Source of the DNA: a virus
Virus record (IMG/VR): IMGVR_UViG_3300033155_001357
Span: 1-52,734 of that record
Strand: one strand, 5' to 3'
Length of the DNA stretch: 52,734 nt
A program made the position numbers and the translations under genes. The notes beneath the pieces were generated by a model. It saw nothing but the letters and a program-made list of their open reading frames with translations. It made no database searches and was not told the origin of the DNA. This document shows positions 1 through 9,358 of this stretch, piece after piece. The first letter of the stretch is position 1, and every line of letters starts with the position of its first letter.

Positions 1-114
1 CAGGCTGAGCTTGCTGGCCTAGTAGATACTAACGTGAAATTGCAACAAGAATGTCGTAAACTAAAGAAGGAAGTAAAGTCGTTGCAGAAACAACTAAATA
101 ATACGGATGGTTAA
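1..114 (+). CDS. C-terminal end of a coiled-coil protein (partial)
   Basis: The frame is open from the first base and stops with TAA at 112-114, so only the last 37 residues are visible. They are rich in Lys, Gln, Glu and Leu with heptad-like spacing (for example LQQECRKLKKEVKSLQKQL), which indicates a coiled coil. It sits four bases before the beta-helix structural gene and is probably cotranscribed with it, so a virion or tail role is possible. Function unknown. Confidence 0.7.
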   Translation, partial: QAELAGLVDTNVKLQQECRKLKKEVKSLQKQLNNTDG

Positions 115-117
115 TAA

Positions 118-2133
118 ATGCCTGTTACCATTAATTGGATCACTAAAATTATTACTGTTGAAAAAGCAGACCTGCAAGAGATCCAGTTAATTCCAACTGA
201 GATTTATAGAATGGATTTGGACTGGTTTCGCTACCAGTTGAAAGCTCTTGAAGCTAGCGAAGAAGGTATGACTTTCTTAGACACTCACAACCACAACACA
301 GAAGTTACTCTGGGTGGTCTTACTTTCGCTCGTGTTATTGAAATTATTAATGGCTATACTGTTACGTTTGAAGACGGACAGTACGCTGTTAATCTAACTG
401 GAGCCAACAGTAATGTCGGTGATGTTGTAAACGTAAACCAGGTTTCTGTTCGTTCTCAGAACAGCGCTGGTCTGATTTCTACTCCTCTAATTGAAACTGC
501 AAGCTTTGAAGGAGGAGTAACTATTGATGAAACAAACATAACAGGTAGAGCAATCGCAGGTACACTACATCCAGCAGGCACTCCTCTTGCTCCTTCAAGC
601 AATCTAGCTGACACAAAACTAATCGATGAAGTTCGTGGATTCAGTCGTATTTATGTTATTGGACCATTAGATGTTACAGGAGCTTACGATTTTTCACGCT
701 ATACATTTCAAGGCCGCTCGCACGTTAATAACACTGTAACAATTTTCGCAGATGTAAATGTTACCAATGTAGTGTTTCGCGAGTTAAAAGTTACCGGCAT
801 TCTAGATGGAGGCAATGAGATTTCTAACAGCATTATTGAAGACTTGATTTATGTTAATGGTCATATTCATCGTTGTGGTTTGATCGGAGATATTAAACTA
901 GATGGCAACTTGAATGCTGCTATTATGGATTGTTCAACACTGGATCCATTTAATCCTCCTGCTATTGACATGGGAGGTTCTGGTCAAAGTCTTTCTATGC
1001 CTAACTATTCAGGTTTATTGACAATTTATAACATGAATGGACCTGGTGATTTTTGTGGTATTGGTCTATCGGCAGGTCAAGTAATTTTAGCTGATACAGT
1101 TACCGCTGGAATGGTACACATTTCTGGAGTAGGAGCGGTATTGGACGAACTTGGTAACCATATTGTTTCACAACCTGCATGGAACGGTGGCGTCACGGTT
1201 ATTAATGAGACTGTCTCTGCCACATCATTCAGTTATGAAGATTGGGATACAATTTGGATCGATACGGAGAATGGAGAAACAGGCACGACGTTTCCAACGG
1301 GCAAAAGACGTCACCCGGTCAAAACAGCAGCTGATGCTAAAGTTATTGCGGAAGCCAATGGCATCTTCCTGATCCATATTCATGGAGATTTGGTCCTTAC
1401 AGAAGACTGGGAAGGTTATGCCTTTGCTAGCCATAGTCCTGACTTGGGCTCGGTTGACCTTAACGTCAAAAGCGTAGATGGCACATCTTTTACAAACTTA
1501 ACTATGCTTGGTCGTGATACAGGTCATCTTAATGCCAAAGGCTGTAACTTCCCAAATGGTTATTCAGAGAACATGGATTGCAATCTTGAAAACTGTATTA
1601 TGACTGGTACGTTCAAGGCCGCAGCTGGTGCAACACTCAACTTTGACCGTTGTTCTTTTCCTGCAAATACAATTATAGATCTTAACGGAACAGGTAGTTT
1701 GAATTCGGCTAACATGTCTGGAGTAATGACTGTAACCAATATGACTGATGCAGCAAGCACTATAGGTCTTACAGGTATATATTTGTTGACATTGCATAGC
1801 ACTTGTACAGCAGGTACGGTTTTGGTTGCAGGAATAGGTATCCACAATGACCTATCAGGGTCTGGATGTAATGTAACTGACCGTACAGTGCCAGGTTCTA
1901 CTTGGGAAGAATTAACTTCGGTCCATGAAGTAACTGGAACAATGGGTGAGCGTGTTAACTTGATTAAAAAGATTCTATTCAATCGTCTTGAGCTTGCAGC
2001 AGGCAGTACCAACAACTGGATTCTGTATGACGATGATAAGGTAACACCAATTTCTACTTGGGACATGTCAGATTCCACTGGTGCAGCAATCACAATGGAT
2101 GCAGGCATTCCTGCGAAGAGGATTCCTGCATGA
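118..2133 (+). CDS. Beta-helix phage tail fibre or receptor-binding-like structural protein
   Basis: 671 residues. The first ~120 residues resemble a cap domain common in phage tail genes (DTHNHNTEVTLGG, then NSAGLI). Two long Asn/Gly/Thr-rich stretches (about 175-330 and 410-590) have the short-strand rhythm of a right-handed beta-helix and look like a duplicated unit. The C-terminus (NRLELAAGSTNNWILYDDD..ISTWDM, then a proline-containing tail) matches a terminal module recurrent in phage adhesins. Its likely role is in the virion at the tail tip or fibre, contacting the host surface. I infer the family from sequence style; no enzymatic residues are evident. The next gene overlaps its stop by ATGA. 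Confidence 0.7.
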   Translation: MPVTINWITKIITVEKADLQEIQLIPTEIYRMDLDWFRYQLKALEASEEGMTFLDTHNHNTEVTLGGLTFARVIEIINGYTVTFEDGQYAVNLTGANSNVGDVVNVNQVSVRSQNSAGLISTPLIETASFEGGVTIDETNITGRAIAGTLHPAGTPLAPSSNLADTKLIDEVRGFSRIYVIGPLDVTGAYDFSRYTFQGRSHVNNTVTIFADVNVTNVVFRELKVTGILDGGNEISNSIIEDLIYVNGHIHRCGLIGDIKLDGNLNAAIMDCSTLDPFNPPAIDMGGSGQSLSMPNYSGLLTIYNMNGPGDFCGIGLSAGQVILADTVTAGMVHISGVGAVLDELGNHIVSQPAWNGGVTVINETVSATSFSYEDWDTIWIDTENGETGTTFPTGKRRHPVKTAADAKVIAEANGIFLIHIHGDLVLTEDWEGYAFASHSPDLGSVDLNVKSVDGTSFTNLTMLGRDTGHLNAKGCNFPNGYSENMDCNLENCIMTGTFKAAAGATLNFDRCSFPANTIIDLNGTGSLNSANMSGVMTVTNMTDAASTIGLTGIYLLTLHSTCTAGTVLVAGIGIHNDLSGSGCNVTDRTVPGSTWEELTSVHEVTGTMGERVNLIKKILFNRLELAAGSTNNWILYDDDKVTPISTWDMSDSTGAAITMDAGIPAKRIPA

Positions 2134-2468
2134 CAGTAGCACAAGGTTTTGGAGGACATGGAGGCTTAGTGACCGATGGTACGCTAGGCTTCAGAACCTT
2201 TAGAATTATAGAAGAAATACTAGAGGAACTCAGGCGTCCTTTAGATGCAATACGTATTCATATATTAGAGTTGTTGATTAATCAACTGCAAACTGAGATA
2301 ATGAAGGAAGCTTGCACGAAAGCAGAACTACGTGCATCTGTAGAATCATACCAAACACTCCTGGATGAACAGAGGGGTCTTATCTGGGACCTCGAACAGA
2401 GAGTCAAGAACATTCAAAAAGCCCGTGCCATTGCATTACAACAAAGTGGCCCCACCGAAATGAGCTAA
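2130..2468 (+). CDS. Small helical protein downstream of tail fibre
   Basis: 112 residues from the ATG at 2130, which overlaps the previous stop (ATGA), the usual sign of translational coupling; a longer in-frame reading from 2058 would sit inside the fibre gene. After a Gly-rich N-terminus (FGGHGG) the protein is almost entirely amphipathic helix (EILEELRRPLDAIRIHILEL) ending in a coiled coil. Position suggests a tail accessory or fibre chaperone, but this is inferred only from context. Confidence 0.7.
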   Translation: MTVAQGFGGHGGLVTDGTLGFRTFRIIEEILEELRRPLDAIRIHILELLINQLQTEIMKEACTKAELRASVESYQTLLDEQRGLIWDLEQRVKNIQKARAIALQQSGPTEMS

Positions 2469-2469
2469 C

Positions 2470-3348
2470 ATGAGCAAATTTGATTTAATCAAAGCGACAG
2501 ATGAACACATGACCAGGCCTCGATTCTTCCTCCCTCGTGGCATCCATTACTATCCTTCAGAAGCCTCTGTATCTTTCACGGACCAACATGATGTTAAAAG
2601 AGTAGAAGGTCAGTGTATGCGCCAAGCATGGTATCGCCTCTGTGTAGAGGTGACAGGAGTAAAGCATGATGCGTACACACAGTGGATTTTTGCTCTTGGC
2701 AAGCATGTAGAAGAAATTCTTGTTGAAGAGTGGAAGCAAATGGGTATCTGGGTAGCCAACAACATCAAGTTCTACGACCAAGCACGGAACATCTCTGGTG
2801 AGCTAGACGTAGTGTTGTCAGAACCAGACGGTACTCTTTTTGGTGTAGAGGTGAAGAGCTTCTATGGCTATCATGGTAAGAAGCAGATCATGGGCAACAA
2901 GAGCACTGTCGGCAAGCCTAAGACATCTCAACTTCTCCAGACTCTAATCTATGTGGACCTCTGTAGAAAGCTAGGTCTCATTCAGTACTTTAAGCTGATA
3001 TATTATGCTCGTGACGAAGCAGCACGACGAGAGTTTGACATCAGTTTGATTGAAGATGGTGAATTCTTGAGGCCTACTATTGACGGGAACATTGATTACC
3101 GTTTCACTATGCAGGATGTCTATGACAGATACGAAGAGCTAGATGCACACGTTAAGGCTGGCACTCTTCCTCCTCGTGACTTTGATATCAACTGGGATGC
3201 TGAGAAGGTTGAATTCCGCAAGACGCTCGGTGAAGTTGCCAAGACTACATACGAGAAGTGGAAGAAGAAGCCTGCCTCGAACCCTATCGGCGACTGGCAG
3301 TGTAGATACTGCGCGTACTCAAAGCATTGTGGAACCCAGGAGGAATAA
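2470..3348 (+). CDS. Cas4/RecB-like PD-(D/E)XK nuclease with 4-Cys cluster
   Basis: 292 residues. The nuclease core is visible: GELDVVL (catalytic Asp), GVEVKSFYG (E-x-K) and the QLLQTLIY helix (Gln of RecB-type nucleases). One cysteine near residue 50 (VEGQCMRQAW) plus three at the C-terminus (CRYCAYSKHC) reproduce the four-cysteine arrangement that binds an Fe-S cluster in Cas4/AddB-type proteins. The expected activity is DNA exonuclease or end processing in replication or recombination. It starts two bases after the upstream stop and abuts the next gene. No cas genes are present, so this is a phage Cas4-like protein. Confidence 0.8.
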   Translation: MSKFDLIKATDEHMTRPRFFLPRGIHYYPSEASVSFTDQHDVKRVEGQCMRQAWYRLCVEVTGVKHDAYTQWIFALGKHVEEILVEEWKQMGIWVANNIKFYDQARNISGELDVVLSEPDGTLFGVEVKSFYGYHGKKQIMGNKSTVGKPKTSQLLQTLIYVDLCRKLGLIQYFKLIYYARDEAARREFDISLIEDGEFLRPTIDGNIDYRFTMQDVYDRYEELDAHVKAGTLPPRDFDINWDAEKVEFRKTLGEVAKTTYEKWKKKPASNPIGDWQCRYCAYSKHCGTQEE

Positions 3349-3948
3349 ATGAATTGGTGGAAGAGTTTGAAGAGTCGTTTTCGCAAAAAGCCTGAAGTTC
3401 GTGAGGTTGTTACTCCAACACAAGAACAGTGGGATCAGATTGCTGATATAGATTGGGAAGCTATCGGTCGTAAAGCTACTATCATGGTAGAGAATCTTCA
3501 TCCATTGAGATGTGAAGGCGAGAAAGTAGTCGCGCGTCCTGCTGGCCCTCGTTCTTACAGCTCTTTCGCTGGTACTGAAATCAAAGGGTATCTGCGTATG
3601 AAGAATGGTAAGTATGTATGCTTCCCAGAACTACAAGGTGTTTGGTATAAGTATTCCTATCAAGGAAACAAAACAGGCCAGTTACGTTTTGTTGTGTTTG
3701 ATATCTCTGTGTGGGATAGGTTGCAAGACCCAAACATCAAGGATCTTGTTTTGTTTGGTGCGAACGAATATAACTCTATAGGACAAATGGAACTACTTGA
3801 TATATCGTTTGATGAGATTGAAGGTGGTTACTCTATAAACTCTATTGTTACAGAAGAAACAATTGATTTTCATTTTCAAAAACTAATAGCATGGAGACTT
3901 GTTGACGCTCTTCCTCGCGACAATCTTTTGCTTATGGCAGACCAGTAA
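3349..3948 (+). CDS. Hypothetical protein, 199 aa
   Basis: Starts directly after the Cas4-like gene with a good AGGAGG-type ribosome site in that gene's end (AGGAGGAATAAATG). The N-terminus is basic (MNWWKSLKSRFRKK), followed by a mixed alpha/beta body with many aromatics and no motif I recognise. The coupled position suggests it works with the upstream nuclease, but no function can be assigned. Confidence 0.65.
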   Translation: MNWWKSLKSRFRKKPEVREVVTPTQEQWDQIADIDWEAIGRKATIMVENLHPLRCEGEKVVARPAGPRSYSSFAGTEIKGYLRMKNGKYVCFPELQGVWYKYSYQGNKTGQLRFVVFDISVWDRLQDPNIKDLVLFGANEYNSIGQMELLDISFDEIEGGYSINSIVTEETIDFHFQKLIAWRLVDALPRDNLLLMADQ

Positions 3949-4080
3949 GCCTTATTACACCCTTCCAAACCACAGTTAACCTTCCGTAATCCTTCCATTC
4001 TTAGCTGTGAAAACCTTCTTGTATTGAAGACAGATTCAGCTACACTACTAAGACAACCCACCCGGAGACAAGGATAAAAT
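3949..4080 (+). promoter_or_regulatory. Leader of primase-helicase gene with CCTTCC repeats and inverted repeat
   Basis: This 132-base gap contains CCTTCC at 3961, 3980 and 3991, plus CCTTCT near 4014. Two of the copies lie inside a 9-base inverted repeat (CACAGTTAA at 3971 and TTAGCTGTG further right, one G-T pair). A ribosome site (GGAGACAAGG) precedes the ATG at 4081. It may be a regulatory leader or primase-recognition or origin region; no clear -35/-10 pair is visible. Confidence 0.35.
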
Positions 4081-6567
4081 ATGCATGTACACGATTTTCA
4101 AGATGCTATCGAGCATCTAAAGCCCTTTCTATCTGAATACCTTCAAGAGCACAATATTGACATCACAGGTAAGTTCACTTGTCTGTTCCCTGACCACGAG
4201 GACAGCACTCCTTCGTGTAACATTGTAGGCACTGAATCGCCCCGTTTCTTTTGTCATGGATGTGGAAGATCAGGTGATATCTTTGACGCTGTTAAATTCC
4301 TAGAGAAGAAGCCAAAGCTTGGTATAGATTGGGTAGAGAACACCCTTAAATACCTAGCTGAGAAATACGGAGTAGAGGTTAAGACGGCAGATCTGACTGA
4401 AGAGCAGGTCTACGAGCTGGACACTTACCGTGCTTACAGAGCGGCTGCTGAACTGATTGTGCCTAATCAGAACAAGCTGTTTGTCGCAGAGATTAAGAAG
4501 AGAGGTTGGCCATCAGAGATTCTGTTAGCACAGAATGTTGGCACTGTTGTTTCCTACAATGCCTTTTCTGACACTCTAGTCCAGCAAGGATTCACTCGTA
4601 CATTTTTGAAAGAGATTGACCTCAACAGGAAGGACATCTTTAATCCAGACAACCTAGTATTTGTATGGAGAGATGAGAAGGGTCGTCCAATTGGCTTCAC
4701 TGCTCGCAACATGAAGTACGAGACTGAGAAGGCTGAGGCTGAGAAGAAGGGTAAGAAATATAAAGGCAAGAAGTACAACAATCAACGCACTACAGGACTG
4801 AAGTGTAACATCTTTCAGAAAGGGAAAAGATTTTATGGTATCAATACAGCAATTGAAAGCACGCCTCCTCTTTACATATTTGAAGGCCAAGCCGATGTTA
4901 TCACAGCCCGTGCTCATGGACTTTCTAACTGTGTTGCCATTGCTGGTAGCTCACTACACGAAGACCATATCCATCTTCTTAAGCAGCTAAGTATCTTTGA
5001 TGTTGTCCTCTGTCTAGATGGTGATGAGACAGGTCAAAAGAAGCTTGCTGAGATTCTAGAGACTAAGTTCGCTGGTAAAAAGGACATGAAGGTTCGAGTC
5101 ATTATCATGCCTGATGGTGAAGACCCTGACTCATATCTACGTGCTGAAGGCCTAGAGTCTTTCAAAAAGCTAGCTCATTGGACAGCGTTCGAGTGGAGAC
5201 TAAACCAGTATCCTGAAGAAGCTGACGAGAGTGAAGTTTGTCATCAGATGATTCCATTTATTGTGAATGAGACCTCTCCTGTCACACGTGACAAACTAGT
5301 CAAGGTGCTCTCCTCACGCACTGGTGTCTCTCTCAAGGCTGTTACAGATGAATTGAATATCCTGTTGGATGAGAAAGCAATGAAGCGCTCTCGTGAACGA
5401 CAGGACGTGCTTGATAAGATGACGTGGGAGATTAGACAAACTCCTGGCAATGCTGAAACCATCATTCAAGCTACACAGAACTCTCTGATGGATTTAACTA
5501 AAAACCATGACAGCGACAAGCTTTCTGATGAAGATTTTGTGAGATCATTAGATGAGCAGAAGTTAGAAGAGGAGCAGTCTGAACAGGGTGATAGTGGTTT
5601 CAATCTAGGTATAGACTTGAAAGAACTACAGGAGGTACTACGTGGAGATTGGGAAGGAACTTTCATTTGTATCGGTGGTAAACCTAACGTGGGTAAGACT
5701 GCGTTCCTATCTAAGCTCGCTTACGAAATCGCCAACAACAATGATGACGTTGTTGTCATCTATCATACTATTGACGATACCGCTGAGCAGCTTGTTCCTC
5801 GTTTCGTTACTATTGCTGAGAGTAGTCGCAAGCTATCTATCAACATGGTACGTCAGCCGAATTATTGGTCCAAGACTGTTGGCCTCACAGATGTAATAGA
5901 GAGACGAGAAGATGGATACAAACAAGTACGACATCTTGCACAACAGGGTAGACTTGTTGTTAAAGATCTTGACCACGGCGGCTCTCTTCCTTTTATTGAG
6001 AATCTTATCTGTTATTTCCAGGAGAAATACCCTAACCGAAAGGTAGTGTATGTTTTGGATAACTTCCATAAGCTCCGTGACTTTCCTGGTAATGATGAGA
6101 GAGTGCGTTTTAAGGCTATGTCTGAAGCAACTAAGAGCCTAGCTCTGCGCCGCCGCTGTTGTATTATTACCACGGTGGAATACACCAAACTGGCTCCTGG
6201 TATCAAACCTACTAACCATAACATTGGAGAAACAGGACAGATTGAGTATGACGCATCTGCTATTATTCACATTCATAGTGAGGTAGCTGACAATCCTGAA
6301 GGTTTCAATGTGTGCCATGAGAGTGTAGATTGGCAAGGACAAAATCACTTCCTTCCTCGTAATGAATTCATTGTGGGTAAGAACAAGATTAGCGAAATCA
6401 AAGGCTCTTTCTTCTTGGATTTCTGGCCTGCATCCTCTGACTATCGTTCTGTCAATCGAAAGATTGTACTGAAAGAAGCTAATGAGATGAAAGAAAAGAA
6501 GAAACACGATCCAGAATTTGCTAAGCTAGATAATGTTATAGATGATGAGATGGGAGGACTGTTCTAA
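4081..6567 (+). CDS. Fused DNA primase-replicative helicase (T7 gp4-like)
   Basis: 828 residues. The N-terminal zinc-binding primase module has C34, H39 and C58-x2-C61 (FFCHGCGRSGD). The TOPRIM catalytic core has E268 (LYIFEGQADVITA) and the D-x-D pair D313/D315 (LCLDGDETGQ). After a charged linker comes a RecA-fold DnaB-family helicase with Walker A GGKPNVGKT near 531-539 and Walker B-like VVYVLDNFHKL. The protein should synthesise primers and unwind DNA at the fork, as T7 gp4 does. In this window it would partner with the split Pol III alpha. The start follows a leader with a good ribosome site, and it overlaps the next gene by TAATG. Confidence 0.9.
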   Translation: MHVHDFQDAIEHLKPFLSEYLQEHNIDITGKFTCLFPDHEDSTPSCNIVGTESPRFFCHGCGRSGDIFDAVKFLEKKPKLGIDWVENTLKYLAEKYGVEVKTADLTEEQVYELDTYRAYRAAAELIVPNQNKLFVAEIKKRGWPSEILLAQNVGTVVSYNAFSDTLVQQGFTRTFLKEIDLNRKDIFNPDNLVFVWRDEKGRPIGFTARNMKYETEKAEAEKKGKKYKGKKYNNQRTTGLKCNIFQKGKRFYGINTAIESTPPLYIFEGQADVITARAHGLSNCVAIAGSSLHEDHIHLLKQLSIFDVVLCLDGDETGQKKLAEILETKFAGKKDMKVRVIIMPDGEDPDSYLRAEGLESFKKLAHWTAFEWRLNQYPEEADESEVCHQMIPFIVNETSPVTRDKLVKVLSSRTGVSLKAVTDELNILLDEKAMKRSRERQDVLDKMTWEIRQTPGNAETIIQATQNSLMDLTKNHDSDKLSDEDFVRSLDEQKLEEEQSEQGDSGFNLGIDLKELQEVLRGDWEGTFICIGGKPNVGKTAFLSKLAYEIANNNDDVVVIYHTIDDTAEQLVPRFVTIAESSRKLSINMVRQPNYWSKTVGLTDVIERREDGYKQVRHLAQQGRLVVKDLDHGGSLPFIENLICYFQEKYPNRKVVYVLDNFHKLRDFPGNDERVRFKAMSEATKSLALRRRCCIITTVEYTKLAPGIKPTNHNIGETGQIEYDASAIIHIHSEVADNPEGFNVCHESVDWQGQNHFLPRNEFIVGKNKISEIKGSFFLDFWPASSDYRSVNRKIVLKEANEMKEKKKHDPEFAKLDNVIDDEMGGLF

Positions 6568-6761
6568 TGTTGTATGAGATGAAGTGCACAAACGACCAAT
6601 GTGTCTTAAAATATGAAGAGCAAATTAAGATTGCTGAGTATGAGGCTAACGGCGCTAAGTGTCCACAGTGCGGTGCACCTGCAGAACGCGAGGTAAGAAC
6701 CAATCCCGGCCATTTTCGTCATGCCTCATGGGCACAATGGAGGATGGGTCATGGATATTAG
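6567..6761 (+). CDS. FmdB-like small zinc-ribbon protein
   Basis: 64 residues, overlapping the helicase stop (TAATG). It begins MLYEMKC like FmdB-type regulators and has CTNDQC and CPQC pairs, consistent with one zinc ribbon, followed by a basic tail. A nucleic-acid-binding or regulatory role is usual for such proteins, but the partner is unknown. Confidence 0.65.
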   Translation: MLYEMKCTNDQCVLKYEEQIKIAEYEANGAKCPQCGAPAEREVRTNPGHFRHASWAQWRMGHGY

Positions 6762-7722
6762 AAGTAAGCTAAAGTATATCCCCTGGATCGTTCTGATCCT
6801 TGCAGTGGGAGGTCTTGCCTTCTATCAGTGGCGTGCTGCCGACGATGCCCGAGCGCTATTATATGCTCAGAACTCCGAGCTGATGAAGGCTAATCTAGAC
6901 TTGGGTAGAGCACAGACAAAGATTGTAGATCAAGCTACGCTTCACACTGTGGCTATGGCTGACATCGATCAGAAGTGGAAGGCTGAGATAAAGAAACGTA
7001 ATGCTTTAATTACGCTGTATGCTCAGTTAGAGGCTCGATATACAGCAGAGAAGAAGAAGGTCAAGGTTACAACTAAGATTATCTATCGTGACAAGCCTGG
7101 TGAGACTATAGATCTACCTAAGAACAAACTGTATGTGCGTCAAGAAGATGGCAGCTACAAAGAAATCACTTCGATGGCTTGGAATTACAAAGACTTCAGA
7201 ATCACAATATCTGGTGATGCTATTCAGCAAACTCTTTCCTACAAGCTACATCAACGATTCCGTGTCCAGCTAGTAGAAACTAAGCTTCCTACTGGCGCTC
7301 GCAACCACTATGCAAACTTATTTGAACTCGACGACAAGGGCAAGGTTGTTGCTAAGCTACAGTTAGCTCAATTCAACGTGTTGCGTGCTCAAGAGCTGGA
7401 AAGCCACATGATGTGGTGGAACCCAAAACTGGATCTTGGTGTAGGTTTTGGCATGAGTCACAAGCTTGACTTTACTTGGTGTGCTGAGCTAGGTTTATCT
7501 GTGTCTGCATATGGTAAGACACCCAATGACCTGTCTTGGAGGTTCTTCAGGCTAGGCACTGGTATAACTGGCAATGGTTTTTCCCTTACCTTCTCTCCTG
7601 CTCAATTCAATCTAGGTCAACACTTACCTTTGATTAGCAATATGTGGTTGACACCTGCCATTGGAGTCAGTTTACCTGATATACAAGGTGTATTTACATT
7701 AGGAATATCTGTAGTATTCTAA
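6751..7722 (+). CDS. Membrane-anchored protein with coiled coil and beta-rich C-terminus
   Basis: 323 residues from the ATG at 6751, chosen because GGAGG lies 7-8 bases upstream. Residues ~8-25 form a transmembrane helix (WIVLILAVGGLAFYQW) followed by a ~60-residue coiled coil and then a long beta-rich region ending in Phe (GVFTLGISVVF), like an outer-membrane strand. Inner-membrane anchor, periplasmic coil and envelope-facing end recall spanins, but no lipobox or classic spanin pair is seen. It is encoded in the plus-strand block that also carries the endolysin. Best called an envelope-spanning protein of unknown function. Confidence 0.6.
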   Translation: MDIRSKLKYIPWIVLILAVGGLAFYQWRAADDARALLYAQNSELMKANLDLGRAQTKIVDQATLHTVAMADIDQKWKAEIKKRNALITLYAQLEARYTAEKKKVKVTTKIIYRDKPGETIDLPKNKLYVRQEDGSYKEITSMAWNYKDFRITISGDAIQQTLSYKLHQRFRVQLVETKLPTGARNHYANLFELDDKGKVVAKLQLAQFNVLRAQELESHMMWWNPKLDLGVGFGMSHKLDFTWCAELGLSVSAYGKTPNDLSWRFFRLGTGITGNGFSLTFSPAQFNLGQHLPLISNMWLTPAIGVSLPDIQGVFTLGISVVF

Positions 7723-7730
7723 TATTTATT

Positions 7731-8285
7731 ATGAAATACCAACAGTGTTCAAAATGTAAAACGCCCAAAAAAACTTCAGAGTTTTCAATAAGTAAACGGG
7801 CGAAATCTGGTTTGCAATCTTCGTGTAAACAGTGTCAAAAACAATGGAGAAAAAAGAATAAAATACAATTACAAATCAAAAAACAACAGTATTGGCAAAC
7901 AAAAAAAGATAATCCCGATTTTGTTGCAAAAAGAAAAGCTTATTATAAAGCCAACAAAAAAGATATTTTAGCCTATTCTGCTACGTGGCGTAATACAGTT
8001 AAAGGGAAATTTACAGAATACAAATCTAATGCCAAAAAAAGAGGAATTCTTTGGAAATTTACAGAAAAGGAATTTAGAAAATTTTGGCAAAAACCTTGTG
8101 TTTATTGCGGAACCTCTATAAGTACAATAGGGCTTGATAGAATAGATAATCATAAAGAATACAGTCTAGCGAATTGTGTTGCTTGTTGTGGTCTGTGTAA
8201 TCGTGCAAAAGGCATTCAAACAGTGAAAGAATTCTTATCATGGATTAAAAAAGTGTATAATTATTCGGAAATAGGTATTTTATGA
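7731..8285 (+). CDS. HNH homing-type endonuclease (mobile, AT-rich)
   Basis: 184 residues. The N-terminus has two CxxC knuckles (CSKCKTPKK, SCKQCQ) and a Lys-rich region. The C-terminal HNH core has CVYCG, GLDRIDNHKEY and CCGLCNRAKG. Base composition is visibly more AT-rich than its neighbours, there is no good ribosome site, and it sits between two otherwise tightly packed genes, overlapping the next by ATGA. All of this fits a recently acquired free-standing homing endonuclease. Confidence 0.85.
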   Translation: MKYQQCSKCKTPKKTSEFSISKRAKSGLQSSCKQCQKQWRKKNKIQLQIKKQQYWQTKKDNPDFVAKRKAYYKANKKDILAYSATWRNTVKGKFTEYKSNAKKRGILWKFTEKEFRKFWQKPCVYCGTSISTIGLDRIDNHKEYSLANCVACCGLCNRAKGIQTVKEFLSWIKKVYNYSEIGIL

Positions 8286-8650
8286 CTAGATTATTCCAAT
8301 GCAATACACATTATGGTATTGATCCACCTATGGACATTAACCCTCTGATCTTAGAAAAGTATCAGCGGTCTAGAGTGTTGGTGTTGTGTGCCCGTGAACA
8401 GCAGTGTCAACGCATATACAAACTAATGCAGGATGTGGAATTCTATCCTGATATGCATTTAGTAGCTTATGGTTGGTGGGAAGCAGAAAAGATGGGCTTG
8501 GTAGATATGGATGAGCTATGTTACAAAGAAGTAGCTTCTTACGATGCTGTTATTGTTCTTAATAGAAATCGCATTCATCCTTTATTTGCTCCTCTTCTCG
8601 AAGAGGTGGAAGAGTTGTTAGAATGCAAGTTATTACTCCCCGAGGCCTAA
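8282..8650 (+). CDS. Hypothetical protein, 122 aa
   Basis: Alpha/beta protein with a Rossmann-like opening strand (RVLVLCAREQQ) and a second strand (YDAVIVLNRNRIHP), resembling a small nucleotide- or sugar-binding fold, but no glycine-rich loop is present. It overlaps the HNH gene at its start and the next gene at its end. Function unknown. Confidence 0.6.
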   Translation: MTRLFQCNTHYGIDPPMDINPLILEKYQRSRVLVLCAREQQCQRIYKLMQDVEFYPDMHLVAYGWWEAEKMGLVDMDELCYKEVASYDAVIVLNRNRIHPLFAPLLEEVEELLECKLLLPEA

Positions 8651-9348
8651 AGCTTTATGCGCGTTGTCCCAAACGCTTTTCTTTCTCATGGCATCTTAAG
8701 CCTGTTACTACTATTGAGTGTAAAACTATTGAAGACATCATCAAAAGTCTCTATCTTTACCATGCTAGACGAGGTGTACTTATGCCTTGGAAGCATATAC
8801 CGCCCAGAGCCCACCAGATGCTCTTAGAAACATTCAAAGACCTAGATGCCACCCAGGAGTACAAGCAAACGGAACATCTCCTGGTGAAGCTCTCAGCGTG
8901 GTACAATAACCACTACCTAGAGGAGTATTGTGATGAAGGAGTTATTAACCTCCCTGTGCAAATGGGTCTTGGGACTCATCTTACGTTGGCTGACGAAATC
9001 GATATCGTCACGATGGGGAAGCAGCTACGATTATTTGACTTCGACGAAGTATGTGACAAACAAAGCTTAAGCACGTATACTGGTCTCAAAGTTTACAACG
9101 ACTTAGCTGCGTTAGCTAAAGTATGGCTCTTCTGGAAGGCCACTGACATCATGCCTGAACAATATATCAGGCTAGTGATAAGTGCTAAATCGGTCAAGCC
9201 CATTAGACTTACTATCACTGATCGAATGGTGGAGAAAATTGAAGTATTCATGAGACAGTTAGCACGAGGGATACAAGACGAAGCATATTATCCCTCCTTT
9301 TCTGAGCAATGCCTGCATTGTCCTTACAAGGAACGGTGTAGTATATAG
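8623..9348 (+). CDS. Degenerate Cas4/RecB-like protein with cysteine cluster
   Basis: 241 residues. It has the layout of the RecB/Cas4 family: one N-terminal cysteine (LYARCPKRFSF), a central ADEIDIV strand, then LFDFDEV where E-x-K would be expected, and a C-terminal CLHCPYKERC. The Fe-S-type cysteines are complete, but the catalytic lysine appears replaced, so it may bind DNA without cutting. It is a second, diverged relative of the gene at 2470, and the family assignment rests on this pattern only. It begins inside the preceding gene. Confidence 0.55.
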   Translation: MQVITPRGLKLYARCPKRFSFSWHLKPVTTIECKTIEDIIKSLYLYHARRGVLMPWKHIPPRAHQMLLETFKDLDATQEYKQTEHLLVKLSAWYNNHYLEEYCDEGVINLPVQMGLGTHLTLADEIDIVTMGKQLRLFDFDEVCDKQSLSTYTGLKVYNDLAALAKVWLFWKATDIMPEQYIRLVISAKSVKPIRLTITDRMVEKIEVFMRQLARGIQDEAYYPSFSEQCLHCPYKERCSI

Positions 9349-9358
9349 GAGGTAGCAA

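Noticed and set aside
1560-2159. Long antisense frame in the tail gene
   Set aside because: It is a shadow of the beta-helix gene without a ribosome site or protein-like composition.
6751-7722. Spanin
   Set aside because: Topology is suggestive, but there is no lipobox and no paired partner gene, so it was left as an envelope protein.
2470-9348. CRISPR-Cas system because of Cas4-like genes
   Set aside because: No repeat-spacer array or other cas gene is present; Cas4-like nucleases are common in phages.
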